From Paulinella micropora (lineage: Eukaryota > Cercozoa > Imbricatea > Euglyphida > Paulinellidae), in contig WBZZ01003128.1 in assembly GCA_019918135.1 (NCBI GenBank), forward strand, positions 87,501 to 110,000: a DNA stretch of 22,500 bases, written 5' to 3'. The translations under genes were made by a program, and so were the position numbers. The notes under the pieces are model-generated. The model had not been told where the DNA came from and ran no database searches. It saw nothing but the letters and a program-made list of their open reading frames with translations. Of the stretch, positions 9,713 to 17,078 are shown piece after piece (the first letter of the stretch is position 1; every line of letters starts with the position of its first letter).

Positions 9713-9793
9713 GTGAAACCTACCCACAATGTTGTGAATTTTATTCACAACGAATTCGTTGCGTAGCAACAATCTATGAATTTAGAAATTCAT
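9707..9793. repeat. Cluster of four perfect hairpins upstream of the ATPase gene
   Basis: Four inverted repeats follow one another. GGGTAGG/CCTACCC has arms at 9707-9713 and 9719-9725. GTTGTGAAT/ATTCACAAC has arms at 9731-9739 and 9743-9751. GTTGC/GCAAC has arms at 9758-9762 and 9766-9770. ATGAATTT/AAATTCAT has arms at 9776-9783 and 9786-9793. All arms match exactly, with loops of 2-5 bases. The cluster fills the gap between the small unknown protein and the ATPase, but is not the same family as the hairpins from 10.6 kb onward. Confidence 0.8.
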
Positions 9794-9818
9794 AACTATT
9801 TTTGGCTTAGAATATAGC

Positions 9819-10637
9819 ATGGAAAAGATTAATAGCATTAAGGTGAAACCAGTAAAGCAGGAAGGTGATGGAAATAAAAAAGCAAAAGGTTATAAATTAT
9901 TTAATGAGCCGTATGCCAACATATTTCTACTTGCCCGTAAGAAGAGCGGTAAGACGACAGCACTCTTTGAAATACTGAAACGGACTACAGACAGAAAAAC
10001 CCGCATTGTCATTATTGCTTCAACAATACACAAGGATTACATTTATAAAGCAATGGTTAAGCACTTTAAGAACAGAGGCAACCCGATGGCAATATATACC
10101 TTTCTCAAATCAGACGGGGTGAATGTGATAGACTACGAACTTGACAAACTGAACAGACATGACGAGCAACACGAAGGAGAAGTAAAACAGGACAAAGAAG
10201 AAATAGAGAAACCACAATTTCTTTATTTTGGAAAAGAAAAGAAACAGAGCGCCGCAGAGGCACCAAAAGAACGACCCAGCAAGTATATTTCTCCAGAGGT
10301 TGTTTTTGTTTTGGATGATTTAGGGAGCGGTTTAAGAGATAAGCCCGTAAGCGATTTGTTAAAAAAGAACAGACACTATAAATCAAAGGCGATTATGTCT
10401 AGTCAGTATCTGAACGACCTACGACCAGAAGCCATTAAGCAGTTAGATTATTTGTTAATCTTTCCAAGCCAGTCTCAGGATAAAATGGAACTCGTGTATA
10501 AACATTTAGACTTATCTTTTGATTTTGATTACTTTCTTCAAAAGTATCACGAAGCAACAAAGGAACGATTTAATTTTCTTTATGTTTCAAGTGTTGATGA
10601 TGAATTACGCAAAAACTTTTCTTATCGTCTTAAGTAA
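9819..10637 (+). CDS. A32/FtsK-HerA-type genome packaging ATPase
   Basis: A 272-residue P-loop ATPase that would drive DNA into the capsid. The Walker A motif is ARKKSGKTT at residues 39-47, with Ala in place of the usual first Gly. The Walker B motif is VVFVLDDLG at about residues 162-170, with paired acidic residues. A sensor-like 'IMSSQYLNDL' follows at about 190-200, the place where A32-type ATPases have a conserved Gln or Asn. Between the two Walker motifs is a charged insertion (about 105-155, HDEQHEGEVKQDKEE) not expected in the core fold. Length fits Polinton ATPases (about 230-280 residues). The frame is intact and lies just upstream of the capsid genes. Confidence 0.93.
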   Translation: MEKINSIKVKPVKQEGDGNKKAKGYKLFNEPYANIFLLARKKSGKTTALFEILKRTTDRKTRIVIIASTIHKDYIYKAMVKHFKNRGNPMAIYTFLKSDGVNVIDYELDKLNRHDEQHEGEVKQDKEEIEKPQFLYFGKEKKQSAAEAPKERPSKYISPEVVFVLDDLGSGLRDKPVSDLLKKNRHYKSKAIMSSQYLNDLRPEAIKQLDYLLIFPSQSQDKMELVYKHLDLSFDFDYFLQKYHEATKERFNFLYVSSVDDELRKNFSYRLK

Positions 10638-10638
10638 T

Positions 10639-10715
10639 GATATTTGACAATTTCACTCTCATTCGCTTTGCTCATACTCGTAATCTCAAACTTGTTTGAG
10701 ATAGTGTCAAACATC
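10639..10715. repeat. Intergenic hairpin, 3'-type, after the ATPase gene
   Basis: The arms are GATATTTGACA (10639-10649) and TGTCAAACATC (10705-10715), matching at 10 of 11 positions. The loop holds the family core CACTCTCATTCGCTTTGCTC and a nested 9-bp hairpin ATCTCAAAC/GTTTGAGAT (10683-10691, 10694-10702). It starts one base after the stop codon. Confidence 0.85.
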
Positions 10716-10735
10716 GGAACCATTAAAGCAAAAAC

Positions 10736-10798
10736 GATGTTTTAGAATAAGCGAGAAATCTTGCGATTAGCAAGATAGAAGCGCAATTCTAAAATATC
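10736..10798. repeat. Intergenic hairpin, 5'-type, before the small basic protein
   Basis: GATGTTTTAGAAT (10736-10748) pairs with ATTCTAAAATATC (10786-10798), 12 of 13 with one G-T wobble. The loop contains GCGAGA and a nested 7-bp stem ATCTTGC/GCAAGAT (10758-10764, 10770-10776). It is the inverted counterpart of the copy 20 bases upstream. Confidence 0.85.
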
Positions 10799-10839
10799 AA
10801 TTTTTAATTTCGTAAATAATTATTTTTTTACTTATTATA

Positions 10840-11154
10840 ATGGTAGTGAAAACAACTCGTGTTGAAGTCATTCCAACAATCGGCAAACGAACAATTAACT
10901 CATCCACAATGGCTGGAGGCAAAAAGAAGACTGGTCGTAAGAAGGGTAAGGGGCAGGCTGGCGGTAAGATTAACTGGGCAAAGGTTGGTAAGACAGCAAT
11001 GGCGGTGAATAAATTTCTTCGTGATAACAAGATTATTTCAAAGACTGCGAATGCGCTTGGTGATGTCGGGGTTCCATATGCGTCTCGTATAGGCTCTACC
11101 GCCGCGAAACTTGGATATGGTAGGCAGAGCGGACGTGGCGCCTTAAAGTTTTGA
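10840..11154 (+). CDS. Small basic, Gly/Lys-rich protein, probable virion or DNA-condensing protein
   Basis: The frame gives 104 residues from the ATG at 10840; an internal ATG at 10909 (MAGGKKK, residue 24) is an alternative start. Residues 24-45 are Lys/Gly-rich and strongly basic. Residues 45-92 look helical and amphipathic (WAKVGKTAMAVNKFL, then IISKTANALGDVG), ending in the motif LGYGRQSGRG. Short basic proteins ending in a 'GYGR' motif are common among capsid-gene neighbours of polinton-like viruses. A role like the adenovirus core peptide is an analogy from composition and position, not demonstrated homology. It might be processed by the nearby adenain-like protease. Confidence 0.65.
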   Translation: MVVKTTRVEVIPTIGKRTINSSTMAGGKKKTGRKKGKGQAGGKINWAKVGKTAMAVNKFLRDNKIISKTANALGDVGVPYASRIGSTAAKLGYGRQSGRGALKF

Positions 11155-11202
11155 AAAAATATCAATTGAAATTATTGGGAAATATTTTTTTGCTGATATA
11201 GT

Positions 11203-12470
11203 ATGTCGGCTAAGACTAAGCGAATAAAAAAGCCTAAGGTAAGACCCCCGCGGGTTTATAGAAATAAAAGCGGGAAGCCGTATATTATCCAGAAGGGCAA
11301 AAAATATTATCTTAATTTTGGTAAGAAAACAAATGATATGAGCACACTTCAAATCGTTAAACTTTTTATGAAATACTTGAGCAATAAGCCACGCGAACGT
11401 GGCAGTACCACAAAAGCAAAGAAAAAAGAAAAGAAGGAAGACTTAAGAAAAGTCCAGAGCCTGTCAGAGATTGAGCAAAATACTAGAACCGCCATTAATG
11501 ACCACTTAGACAAACTCAGAAAGGAGAAATACGATAAGATTGATGAGATAGACCAAAAAGAAAAAAAGCACAGGTGGATGCTGAAGAAGAAAAGAAGAGG
11601 CTAGAAAGAAAAATCCAAGCCGATGCTAAGGAACTAAAAGAAACAATGGATAGGGAACATAAAAAACAACTTGCGGAGATTAAGGAAAGACAGGAAGAAA
11701 AATCTAGGGAACAGAAAAAGGAACAACGACTTATTCAGGAACTACAGGCAGAACAACGACATAGACAGGGATTATTGACTGCTCCAGTTGCACAGCCTAT
11801 TATAGCGAACCCGAATCCCCCTTCAACTACAAATAAACCAAAGAAAACCGCAACTACATCTTCCCCAAAAATAACTGATATAACTGACAAAGTAAATAAA
11901 CAAGAAAAAGATTTGGAAGAAGAAAAGAGACGAAGAATTATTGATGAAATGTTCTCCGAGAAAACGAGAAAAAAACGTGTCAAAAAAATGAAAAATAATA
12001 CAATAATAAATCACCTTAAAAAAGCAGGCATTAATATCCCTATAATAAAAAACAAAGGTTCAAACGACTACGCCACTAGTTTAAAGAGATGGTTATACAC
12101 ACACAAAATCACTGAAAACATATCATCGGCAGAAGATGGATGGGATAAACTAGAACAATTTACAACAAAAATGATTGCTAAAAATGAAAGCAAAAAGAAT
12201 GAAGAAAAAAAAACTCCTGTAAATAGCACTCTATCGCCAATAGACCCACCACGTTTTGAAAATTCTCCAGATGCCAAACAACTTATATTTGAAATGACAA
12301 ATCCACAACCAGCGGAGACACAACCGATAGATGTAGCACCACCACCGAGCACAAGTTCTGCGGACATCGCGGAGACACCAGAGCAACCACCAAATCTCCA
12401 ACCAGTTGGAGATAACGAGCAACAGCAAGAGCAACCACAGCAAGAGGGTGAGGGGCGGGGATTAATGTGA
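11203..12470 (+). CDS. Lys/Glu-rich coiled-coil protein with Pro-rich tail (one frame change inside)
   Basis: Two overlapping frames, 11203-11604 and 11574-12470 (the latter opens only with GTG), appear to be one gene. Both are charged coiled coil across the overlap, and the switch coincides with A runs at 11555-11559 and 11561-11567. The N-terminal part has a basic segment (IKKPKVRPPRVYRNKSGKPY) and a likely small fold. A long Glu/Lys/Arg coiled coil with repeated EEKKR/KEL patterns follows, then a globular-looking segment (INHLKKAGINI...SLKRWLYTHKI). The final 90 residues are rich in Pro, Gln, Ser and Thr. I do not recognise the family. Its location directly before the protease suggests a scaffold or minor capsid component. 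If the two frames are truly separate, the first is a 133-residue basic protein. Confidence 0.65.
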
Positions 12471-12483
12471 AATAGATGATATA

Positions 12484-12951
12484 ATGAAAAAATATGGATG
12501 GTATCTCGGAGCGATAGCAAGTGATGAAATCTACAAACTAAATCCAGAAAAAAGAAAGCGATACGGATTTATTATGAATTTAGATAATCACAAACAAGTG
12601 GGGTCTCATTGGATTGCTATATGGGTAAGTCTGGATAAAGACAGAAGTGTTGAAGTGTATGACCCATTAGCGCTTTACCAACCAACGGAAGACTTTCAAC
12701 AACAAATGAAACAACTAATTGATAAAAGCCACCCCGATAGTTATTTATTAATGAAGGTTAATCAAGTAAAAGAGCAGAGCGATACCAGTGATACCTGCGG
12801 ATGGTTTGCTATGAGGTTTTTAATGGAGCGGGCGAAAGGTGTAAGGTTTAAATTCGCCAGTGGTTTCACAGACCTAAAAGAAGACGAAGCAGAAAAGTTA
12901 AAAGCACAAAATGGATATGGAGATGGTGAGGGATTTAATACATTCATATAA
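12484..12951 (+). CDS. Adenain-like cysteine protease (virion maturation protease)
   Basis: The 155-residue product carries the full catalytic arrangement of the adenain/C48-like fold: His42 in GSHWIAIW, Asp60 in VEVYDPLA, oxyanion Gln98 in KEQSDTSD, and nucleophile Cys105 in DTCGWFAMRFL. Such proteases mature capsid and core proteins in adenoviruses and are a hallmark of Polintons. The ATG lies 13 bases after the preceding stop. The frame is open a little further upstream but without an ATG, so the N-terminus is short relative to adenain (about 200 residues). The frame is intact and lies just upstream of the penton and major capsid genes. Confidence 0.93.
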   Translation: MKKYGWYLGAIASDEIYKLNPEKRKRYGFIMNLDNHKQVGSHWIAIWVSLDKDRSVEVYDPLALYQPTEDFQQQMKQLIDKSHPDSYLLMKVNQVKEQSDTSDTCGWFAMRFLMERAKGVRFKFASGFTDLKEDEAEKLKAQNGYGDGEGFNTFI

Positions 12952-12953
12952 AA

Positions 12954-13046
12954 GATATTCGTAAATCCACACTCTCATTCGTTTCACTCATTTTCGTGTA
13001 TCTTTGTTTTTGACTACTTCAAAAACAAAAACATTTTACAAATATC
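12954..13046. repeat. Intergenic hairpin, 3'-type, after the protease gene
   Basis: GATATTCGTAAA (12954-12965) faces TTTACAAATATC (13035-13046), 11 of 12 matched. The loop has the core CACTCTCATTCG...CACTCATTTTCG and an extra nested stem TTTGTTTTT/AAAAACAAA. It begins two bases after the stop codon and is the longest member of the family. Confidence 0.8.
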
Positions 13047-13079
13047 GTATCCTATTTAATTTTTTCCAAAATAAAAAAC

Positions 13080-13130
13080 GATGTTTTAGAATAAGCGAGA
13101 GTGATAACGAAAGCGCTATTCTAAAATATC
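13080..13130. repeat. Intergenic hairpin, 5'-type, before the penton gene
   Basis: GATGTTTTAGAAT (13080-13092) pairs with ATTCTAAAATATC (13118-13130), 12 of 13 plus a wobble. The stem extends inward through AGCG/CGCT with one bulged A. The right arm ends seven bases before the ATG at 13138. Confidence 0.87.
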
Positions 13131-13137
13131 TATATCA

Positions 13138-13955
13138 ATGGAATACAAAGGTGGGAGAAGTAGTAGTATCTATTACATAAATAGCAAAAACCTAATAACG
13201 GGGACAGACAGCGACTTTACACACGAAGTCAATATGAAGGGGCTAGACAATCCAACACATTGTAAAATTCTTCATATTTATGTGCCGAAGTCGTATTACT
13301 CTGTGGCTTCACCATATAATACTTTTACTCTTAGCGAAGACGGGTATGAGGCTTTAATTACAATACCAGAAGGCAACTACACAATGAACAACTTAAAAAA
13401 AAACTATCTGAGGCGCTAACCGCAGACAGCCCAAATAATTATACTTATGTTGTATCCAGTAATAATACCAACATAGAACCAGAGGACGGCAAATTAACAT
13501 TCAGTGTGTCAGAGAATAAAGGTATTCAACCGCGGTTTATATTTGATGCCAATACCCGCATTCACGAGGTTATGGGTTTTGATAGAAACTCAACATATTT
13601 CTTTGCTAATGATTTTATTAAATCGCCAAATGTGATTATTCTAACTGGCGAAAAAACTCTGTATCTTCAATCAGATTTGGTGAATGAAGGAGATAATCAT
13701 GTGCTACAAGAAATATACACTGCCAACGAAATTCCATTTGGTTCTGTCATTTATGACGGCTCTGGTAGTGAATACGGGAAAACATTATCTGCGAGTTCAA
13801 ACAATGTATTTAGGTTTTACTTGACAGACGAAAATGACCAAGCAATAAATCTTAATGGTTTGGGAATAGTTATGACATTATTGGTTTATCGTGAAACTAA
13901 TTACTTTAGTTTATTTAATTCATTCTTCAATCTGTTGAAATCCCGATATTCATAA
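13138..13955 (+). CDS. Penton-like minor capsid protein (single jelly-roll type), frameshifted at an A9 run
   Basis: The N-terminal frame (13138-13419) shows features typical of Polinton minor capsid/penton proteins: a short polar start, a TDSDFTHEV strand, IYVPKSYYSV, YNTFTLSEDG and ITIPEGNYTM. The adjacent frame continues smoothly to 13955 with IFDANTRIHEVMGF, IILTGEKTLYLQSDLV and a C-terminal hydrophobic strand. The switch falls at or next to the nine-A run at 13395-13403, so a one-base slip there is the simplest explanation. Joined length would be about 270 residues, normal for this family. It directly precedes the major capsid gene, the usual order. The stop codon TAA (13953-13955) lies inside the left arm of the next hairpin. 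Confidence 0.82.
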
Positions 13956-14016
13956 ATCCGCACTTTCATTGTCATTCTCGATAATCTCAAACATGTTTGA
14001 GATATTTATGAACATC
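13945..14016. repeat. Intergenic hairpin, 3'-type, overlapping the penton stop codon
   Basis: GATATTCATAAAT (13945-13957) pairs with ATTTATGAACATC (14004-14016), 12 of 13. The loop carries CACTTTCATTGTCATTCTCG and a perfect nested palindrome ATCTCAAAC/GTTTGAGAT (13984-13992, 13995-14003), identical in its arms to the one after the ATPase gene. The last codons and the stop of the penton gene lie in the left arm. Confidence 0.88.
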
Positions 14017-14063
14017 AATTGTAAGTTAATATCAATTATTTATTTTTTTCACAAAATAAAATA

Positions 14064-14116
14064 GATGTTTTAGAATAAACGATAGTGCGGAGCACGAAGT
14101 GAAATTCTAAAATATC
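14064..14116. repeat. Intergenic hairpin, 5'-type, before the major capsid gene
   Basis: GATGTTTTAGAAT (14064-14076) pairs with ATTCTAAAATATC (14104-14116), 12 of 13 plus a wobble. A nested GTGC-GGA-GCAC stem lies at 14085-14095. The right arm ends 10 bases before the ATG at 14127, with only A-rich sequence between. Confidence 0.88.
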
Positions 14117-14126
14117 AAAAGAAAAA

Positions 14127-15608
14127 ATGCCTGTCCAATACGGAGGAGAATCAGTCCATCAGACTAAGGAACTACTCACTGGTAAGTATGAATTAAGCAA
14201 ACTTACCACCCGTGAAGGCTCGCAACCTGTAGCGCTTACTACTGCTGGTGGTATGGAAAACACATTTGAAATTCCTACTCGTCCTTTGAACCTTGCGAGG
14301 AGTGTGTTGCGATTTACTTACACTCCGTCTGGTGCGGGTGGTGCGGGTCGCTACAATCGTATCTATATGGATTGTCTGTCTATGATTAAAACTATTGAAT
14401 TGCGAAGCCGAAGCGGGCAGTATCTGTGTAATCTTCAACATGTGGGGAACTACGCTAAGGTGATATGGAAACCAGAAATGAAGTATGAACAATTTATGGC
14501 ACTTGAAAATCATGGTGCTGGTGTGGCTAGCGGTGCTATGCTTCAAAAGTGTAATGCAGGAAAAGTTGAAATTGGAAGTGTAGCGGAAAGGCGGGCGATT
14601 ACTACTGGTGGGACTTATGATGCTGTTAGGGATGCTATTCAAACATACTACAAAGTGCCTCTTGTTAATGCCCGTCGCCACGATGATACCGCTCTCGCAG
14701 ATAGCACTGCTGGAAATTATAGTTTGGTAAATGTTCCTTTTGAGGAGGCTAAGTATTTTGAAGGCGGTGGTGATAATACTGCTACCCCTGTTATTAATGT
14801 TAAGTTTCCTTTGGGTATGTTGTTTGGCACTATTTTTGAACTGGATAAGACTATTGGATTTAATGAAATTTTGGATTTGCGGATTGTGTGGGCTGAAACC
14901 AACCGCTCTTCATTCTATGGCACTAATGTAAGTTCTATTTCAACTGGTGCTGCCGCTACAACCTCTGGTGCTATCGTCTCTAACCTAAATCTATTCCTTG
15001 CTGTTGAAACTGACCCGAATGTTATCCTCGGTGTCCAGCAAAAGATTGCGGGTGAAGGCTTTCCATTTAAGATTGAGTATCCTATCGCTTGGAAGCAGAG
15101 CCTCTCAACACAAAGTCAAAATTATTTTATTAAGATGAATCGCTCGCAGGGTGAAAGAATTCGTCGTATTTATACTTCAGCATTTCATTTCACTGAGAGT
15201 GCTAATACTTCTTTTGATAATGACAACAGGGCAGATGCTAAAATTATTAGTTATTATACAACACTTGATGGGACACGCCTTCAACAATTTGACATTGACA
15301 CATCTGAGAATGAAGACTATATGATTTTGAAGGATAAGTTGAAGGGAAGTGCTATCCTAAACAGCGACGTCTATCACTACAACTGGTTCCACGTAGATAC
15401 TTGGGACAATAACCGCCCGCTGTGCGATAAGGACACCGACGGCTATGAGGTGAGCGGTTTGAGCCTAGACACTGAACGACGATATGAATTCGTTTCAAAT
15501 ACGAATGCTAATGCGAGCGGTAATGGCATAACTAATCTCAACCATTACACATTCGCCATTCTTCAACGAAGTGTGCTTGTTAAGGGAATTGAAATTTTGA
15601 TGTCTTAA
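14127..15608 (+). CDS. Double-jelly-roll major capsid protein
   Basis: The 493-residue intact frame is the main shell protein. The N-terminal region contains ENTFEIPTRPLNLARSVLRF, GRYNRIYMDCLSMIKTIEL and YLCNLQHVGNYAKV. This arrangement of strands around a 'RY..IY.D.' motif is typical of double-jelly-roll capsid proteins of polinton-like elements. The second half has alternating strands with long loops (KFPLGMLFGTIFELDKTIGFNEILDLRIVW is the beginning of the second jelly roll). Length fits the family (about 450-600 residues). Base composition is less A-rich than in neighbouring genes, consistent with high expression or constraint. Supporting context is the penton gene just upstream and the ATPase and protease in the same block. 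I assign it by pattern and position, without an alignment. Confidence 0.85.
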   Translation: MPVQYGGESVHQTKELLTGKYELSKLTTREGSQPVALTTAGGMENTFEIPTRPLNLARSVLRFTYTPSGAGGAGRYNRIYMDCLSMIKTIELRSRSGQYLCNLQHVGNYAKVIWKPEMKYEQFMALENHGAGVASGAMLQKCNAGKVEIGSVAERRAITTGGTYDAVRDAIQTYYKVPLVNARRHDDTALADSTAGNYSLVNVPFEEAKYFEGGGDNTATPVINVKFPLGMLFGTIFELDKTIGFNEILDLRIVWAETNRSSFYGTNVSSISTGAAATTSGAIVSNLNLFLAVETDPNVILGVQQKIAGEGFPFKIEYPIAWKQSLSTQSQNYFIKMNRSQGERIRRIYTSAFHFTESANTSFDNDNRADAKIISYYTTLDGTRLQQFDIDTSENEDYMILKDKLKGSAILNSDVYHYNWFHVDTWDNNRPLCDKDTDGYEVSGLSLDTERRYEFVSNTNANASGNGITNLNHYTFAILQRSVLVKGIEILMS

Positions 15609-15609
15609 T

Positions 15610-15657
15610 GATATTTTATTCACGAATCTTTTTTCAAAAGAAGGTTCATAAAACATC
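15610..15657. repeat. Intergenic hairpin, 3'-type, after the major capsid gene (degenerate)
   Basis: GATATTTTATTCA (15610-15622) faces TTCATAAAACATC (15645-15657), 10 of 13. The stem continues inward through GAATCTT/AAGGTTC and a T-run/A-run pair. It lacks the family loop core, so it is the most diverged copy. It begins one base after the stop codon. Confidence 0.65.
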
Positions 15658-15728
15658 GAATGCCATTAAAGTAAAAAAAAAATTAATAGATTAAATAATT
15701 TTTTTCTTGTATAATAATATAGGAAGAC

Positions 15729-15781
15729 GACGTTTGAGAATAAACCAGAGTGCGTAGCACGAAGTGAAATTCTCAAATGTC
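15729..15781. repeat. Intergenic hairpin, 5'-type, overlapping a start codon
   Basis: GACGTTTGAGAAT (15729-15741) pairs with ATTCTCAAATGTC (15769-15781), 12 of 13 plus a wobble. Two positions differ from the other copies on both arms in a compensating way. The loop holds GAGTGCGTAGCACGAAGTG. The ATG of the downstream gene (15777-15779) is part of the right arm. Confidence 0.88.
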
Positions 15782-17015
15782 CAACCAAAGAAATTTAATC
15801 GCACAAAATCCTGACGGAGAATTTATAAACGTCAGCGTTGGATATGATGGTAATATTGAAACAAATAATTCAAAAACCGCTTTTGGCGAAGCAGTAGTAG
15901 GTCAATTAACACCAGTTTTACAGGAAATCTTTCCATATACCATTAATACTAGGATATGGACAAAAACAGAAACAAAATCGTCTGTGTCATTTTTGAATCA
16001 TATGGCTGAATTGAAAACAACTGCTGATGCTACGGCAGATGCTAGACTGGTAAGTAAAAGGAGAATAAAATATAGAACTGGAATGGGTGTCCTAGCCCGA
16101 TTTACTGCTCTATGGACAACGGATGATACAAAAGATTACTATTCATTTATTGGAATAGGAAATGACCTTAATGATGGATTTTATTTTTACAAAAATCAAG
16201 CAGGAATGAATATTGCACATTGTGCGGGAGGTGCTGTAGATTATATTGACCAAGAAGACTGGGACGACCCTTGCAATGGACATTATGCTATGCCTTTATT
16301 AAATTGGGACAAAGGAAATGTATTTCAAATTCAATTTCAGTATCTTGGGTTTGGTGCTATTAAGTTTTATATTGAAAATCCCATAACAGGATTATTTCAA
16401 TTAGTTCATATGATTGAGTATGCGAATGCTAATAATGGTGTAAGCCTGCGAAATACAACATTACCTTTTACGGCAGTAATGAGAAATGATGCAAAGACTG
16501 GAATACAATCACTTAAAACAGCGAGTGCCAGTTTATTCATTGAAGGAACGAATACTATTAATACCAGCATAACAAACGAAGTGGAAGGAAGTAAAGTAGC
16601 AAACACCACTGAAAGTCCTATTATTAGTATAAGAAACAAAGCAACATTTGATGCTGGCGGTGCTAATTTAGCAAATTATTCAAATGTTTATCCCACTTTG
16701 ATAAGTATTACAAATGAAGATACTAAGTCGAATGTTGTCAGAATGGTATTAAATGGAACACTAACTGGAGCAGGTTTTGCAGATGTTGATTCTAAGTATT
16801 CAATTGTAGATACTGACACAAAGGCGAGTGCCATCGCAAACGGAACAACAATTTTTAAACTATATGTTAATTCTCAATCAACTCAACAAATCAATCTTAG
16901 AAGTTATGATATATACCTATCGCCGAGTGATGTATTAACTTTTACGCAGAAGTCTGTCTCTGCTGGTGGAGGAGGAAATGTCAATATTATCGCTAACTTC
17001 ATAGAAGACCAATAG
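15777..17015 (+). CDS. Phage-like structural protein of unknown fold (probable capsid decoration or spike protein)
   Basis: The 412-residue intact frame has a central domain (about residues 95-225) with the motifs TGMGVLARFTALW, YYSFIGIGNDLNDGFYF, KGNVFQIQFQYLGFGAIKFYIENP and VHMIEYANANN. From memory, this motif series recurs in tail or virion proteins of marine phages and in some polinton-like and giant virus structural proteins; its exact role is not known to me. The rest is Thr/Ser/Asn-rich beta structure. The C-terminus has TFTQKSVSAGGGGNVNIIANFIEDQ-like ending motifs. Its position directly after the major capsid gene supports a virion role. The start codon lies in a hairpin arm, and a 3'-type hairpin begins five bases after the stop. 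Confidence 0.65.
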   Translation: MSNQRNLIAQNPDGEFINVSVGYDGNIETNNSKTAFGEAVVGQLTPVLQEIFPYTINTRIWTKTETKSSVSFLNHMAELKTTADATADARLVSKRRIKYRTGMGVLARFTALWTTDDTKDYYSFIGIGNDLNDGFYFYKNQAGMNIAHCAGGAVDYIDQEDWDDPCNGHYAMPLLNWDKGNVFQIQFQYLGFGAIKFYIENPITGLFQLVHMIEYANANNGVSLRNTTLPFTAVMRNDAKTGIQSLKTASASLFIEGTNTINTSITNEVEGSKVANTTESPIISIRNKATFDAGGANLANYSNVYPTLISITNEDTKSNVVRMVLNGTLTGAGFADVDSKYSIVDTDTKASAIANGTTIFKLYVNSQSTQQINLRSYDIYLSPSDVLTFTQKSVSAGGGGNVNIIANFIEDQ

Positions 17016-17020
17016 ATATA

Positions 17021-17078
17021 GATATTTATGAGCATCGCTTTCATTCGCTACGCTCATTTTCGCTTGCTAATAAACATC
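17021..17078. repeat. Intergenic hairpin, 3'-type, after the 412-residue protein gene
   Basis: GATATTTATGAGC (17021-17033) faces GCTAATAAACATC (17066-17078), 11 of 13. The loop contains CTTTCATTCGCTACGCTCATTT, the family core. It lies in the gap between convergent genes, paired with an oppositely oriented copy 48 bases on. Confidence 0.83.

Noticed and set aside
10639..10715. Bacterial-type rho-independent terminators
   Set aside because: Stems are AT-rich, have long structured loops and no U-tract directly after, and the gene content is of a eukaryotic element.
12068..12520. 150-codon minus-strand frame opposite the Pro-rich tail of the coiled-coil gene
   Set aside because: It is a Cys/Gly/Ser-rich antisense of a Pro/Gln-rich coding tail, with no independent support.
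14193..14681. 162-codon minus-strand frame within the major capsid gene
   Set aside because: The sense frame is long, intact and recognisable; the antisense product has biased composition and no motif.
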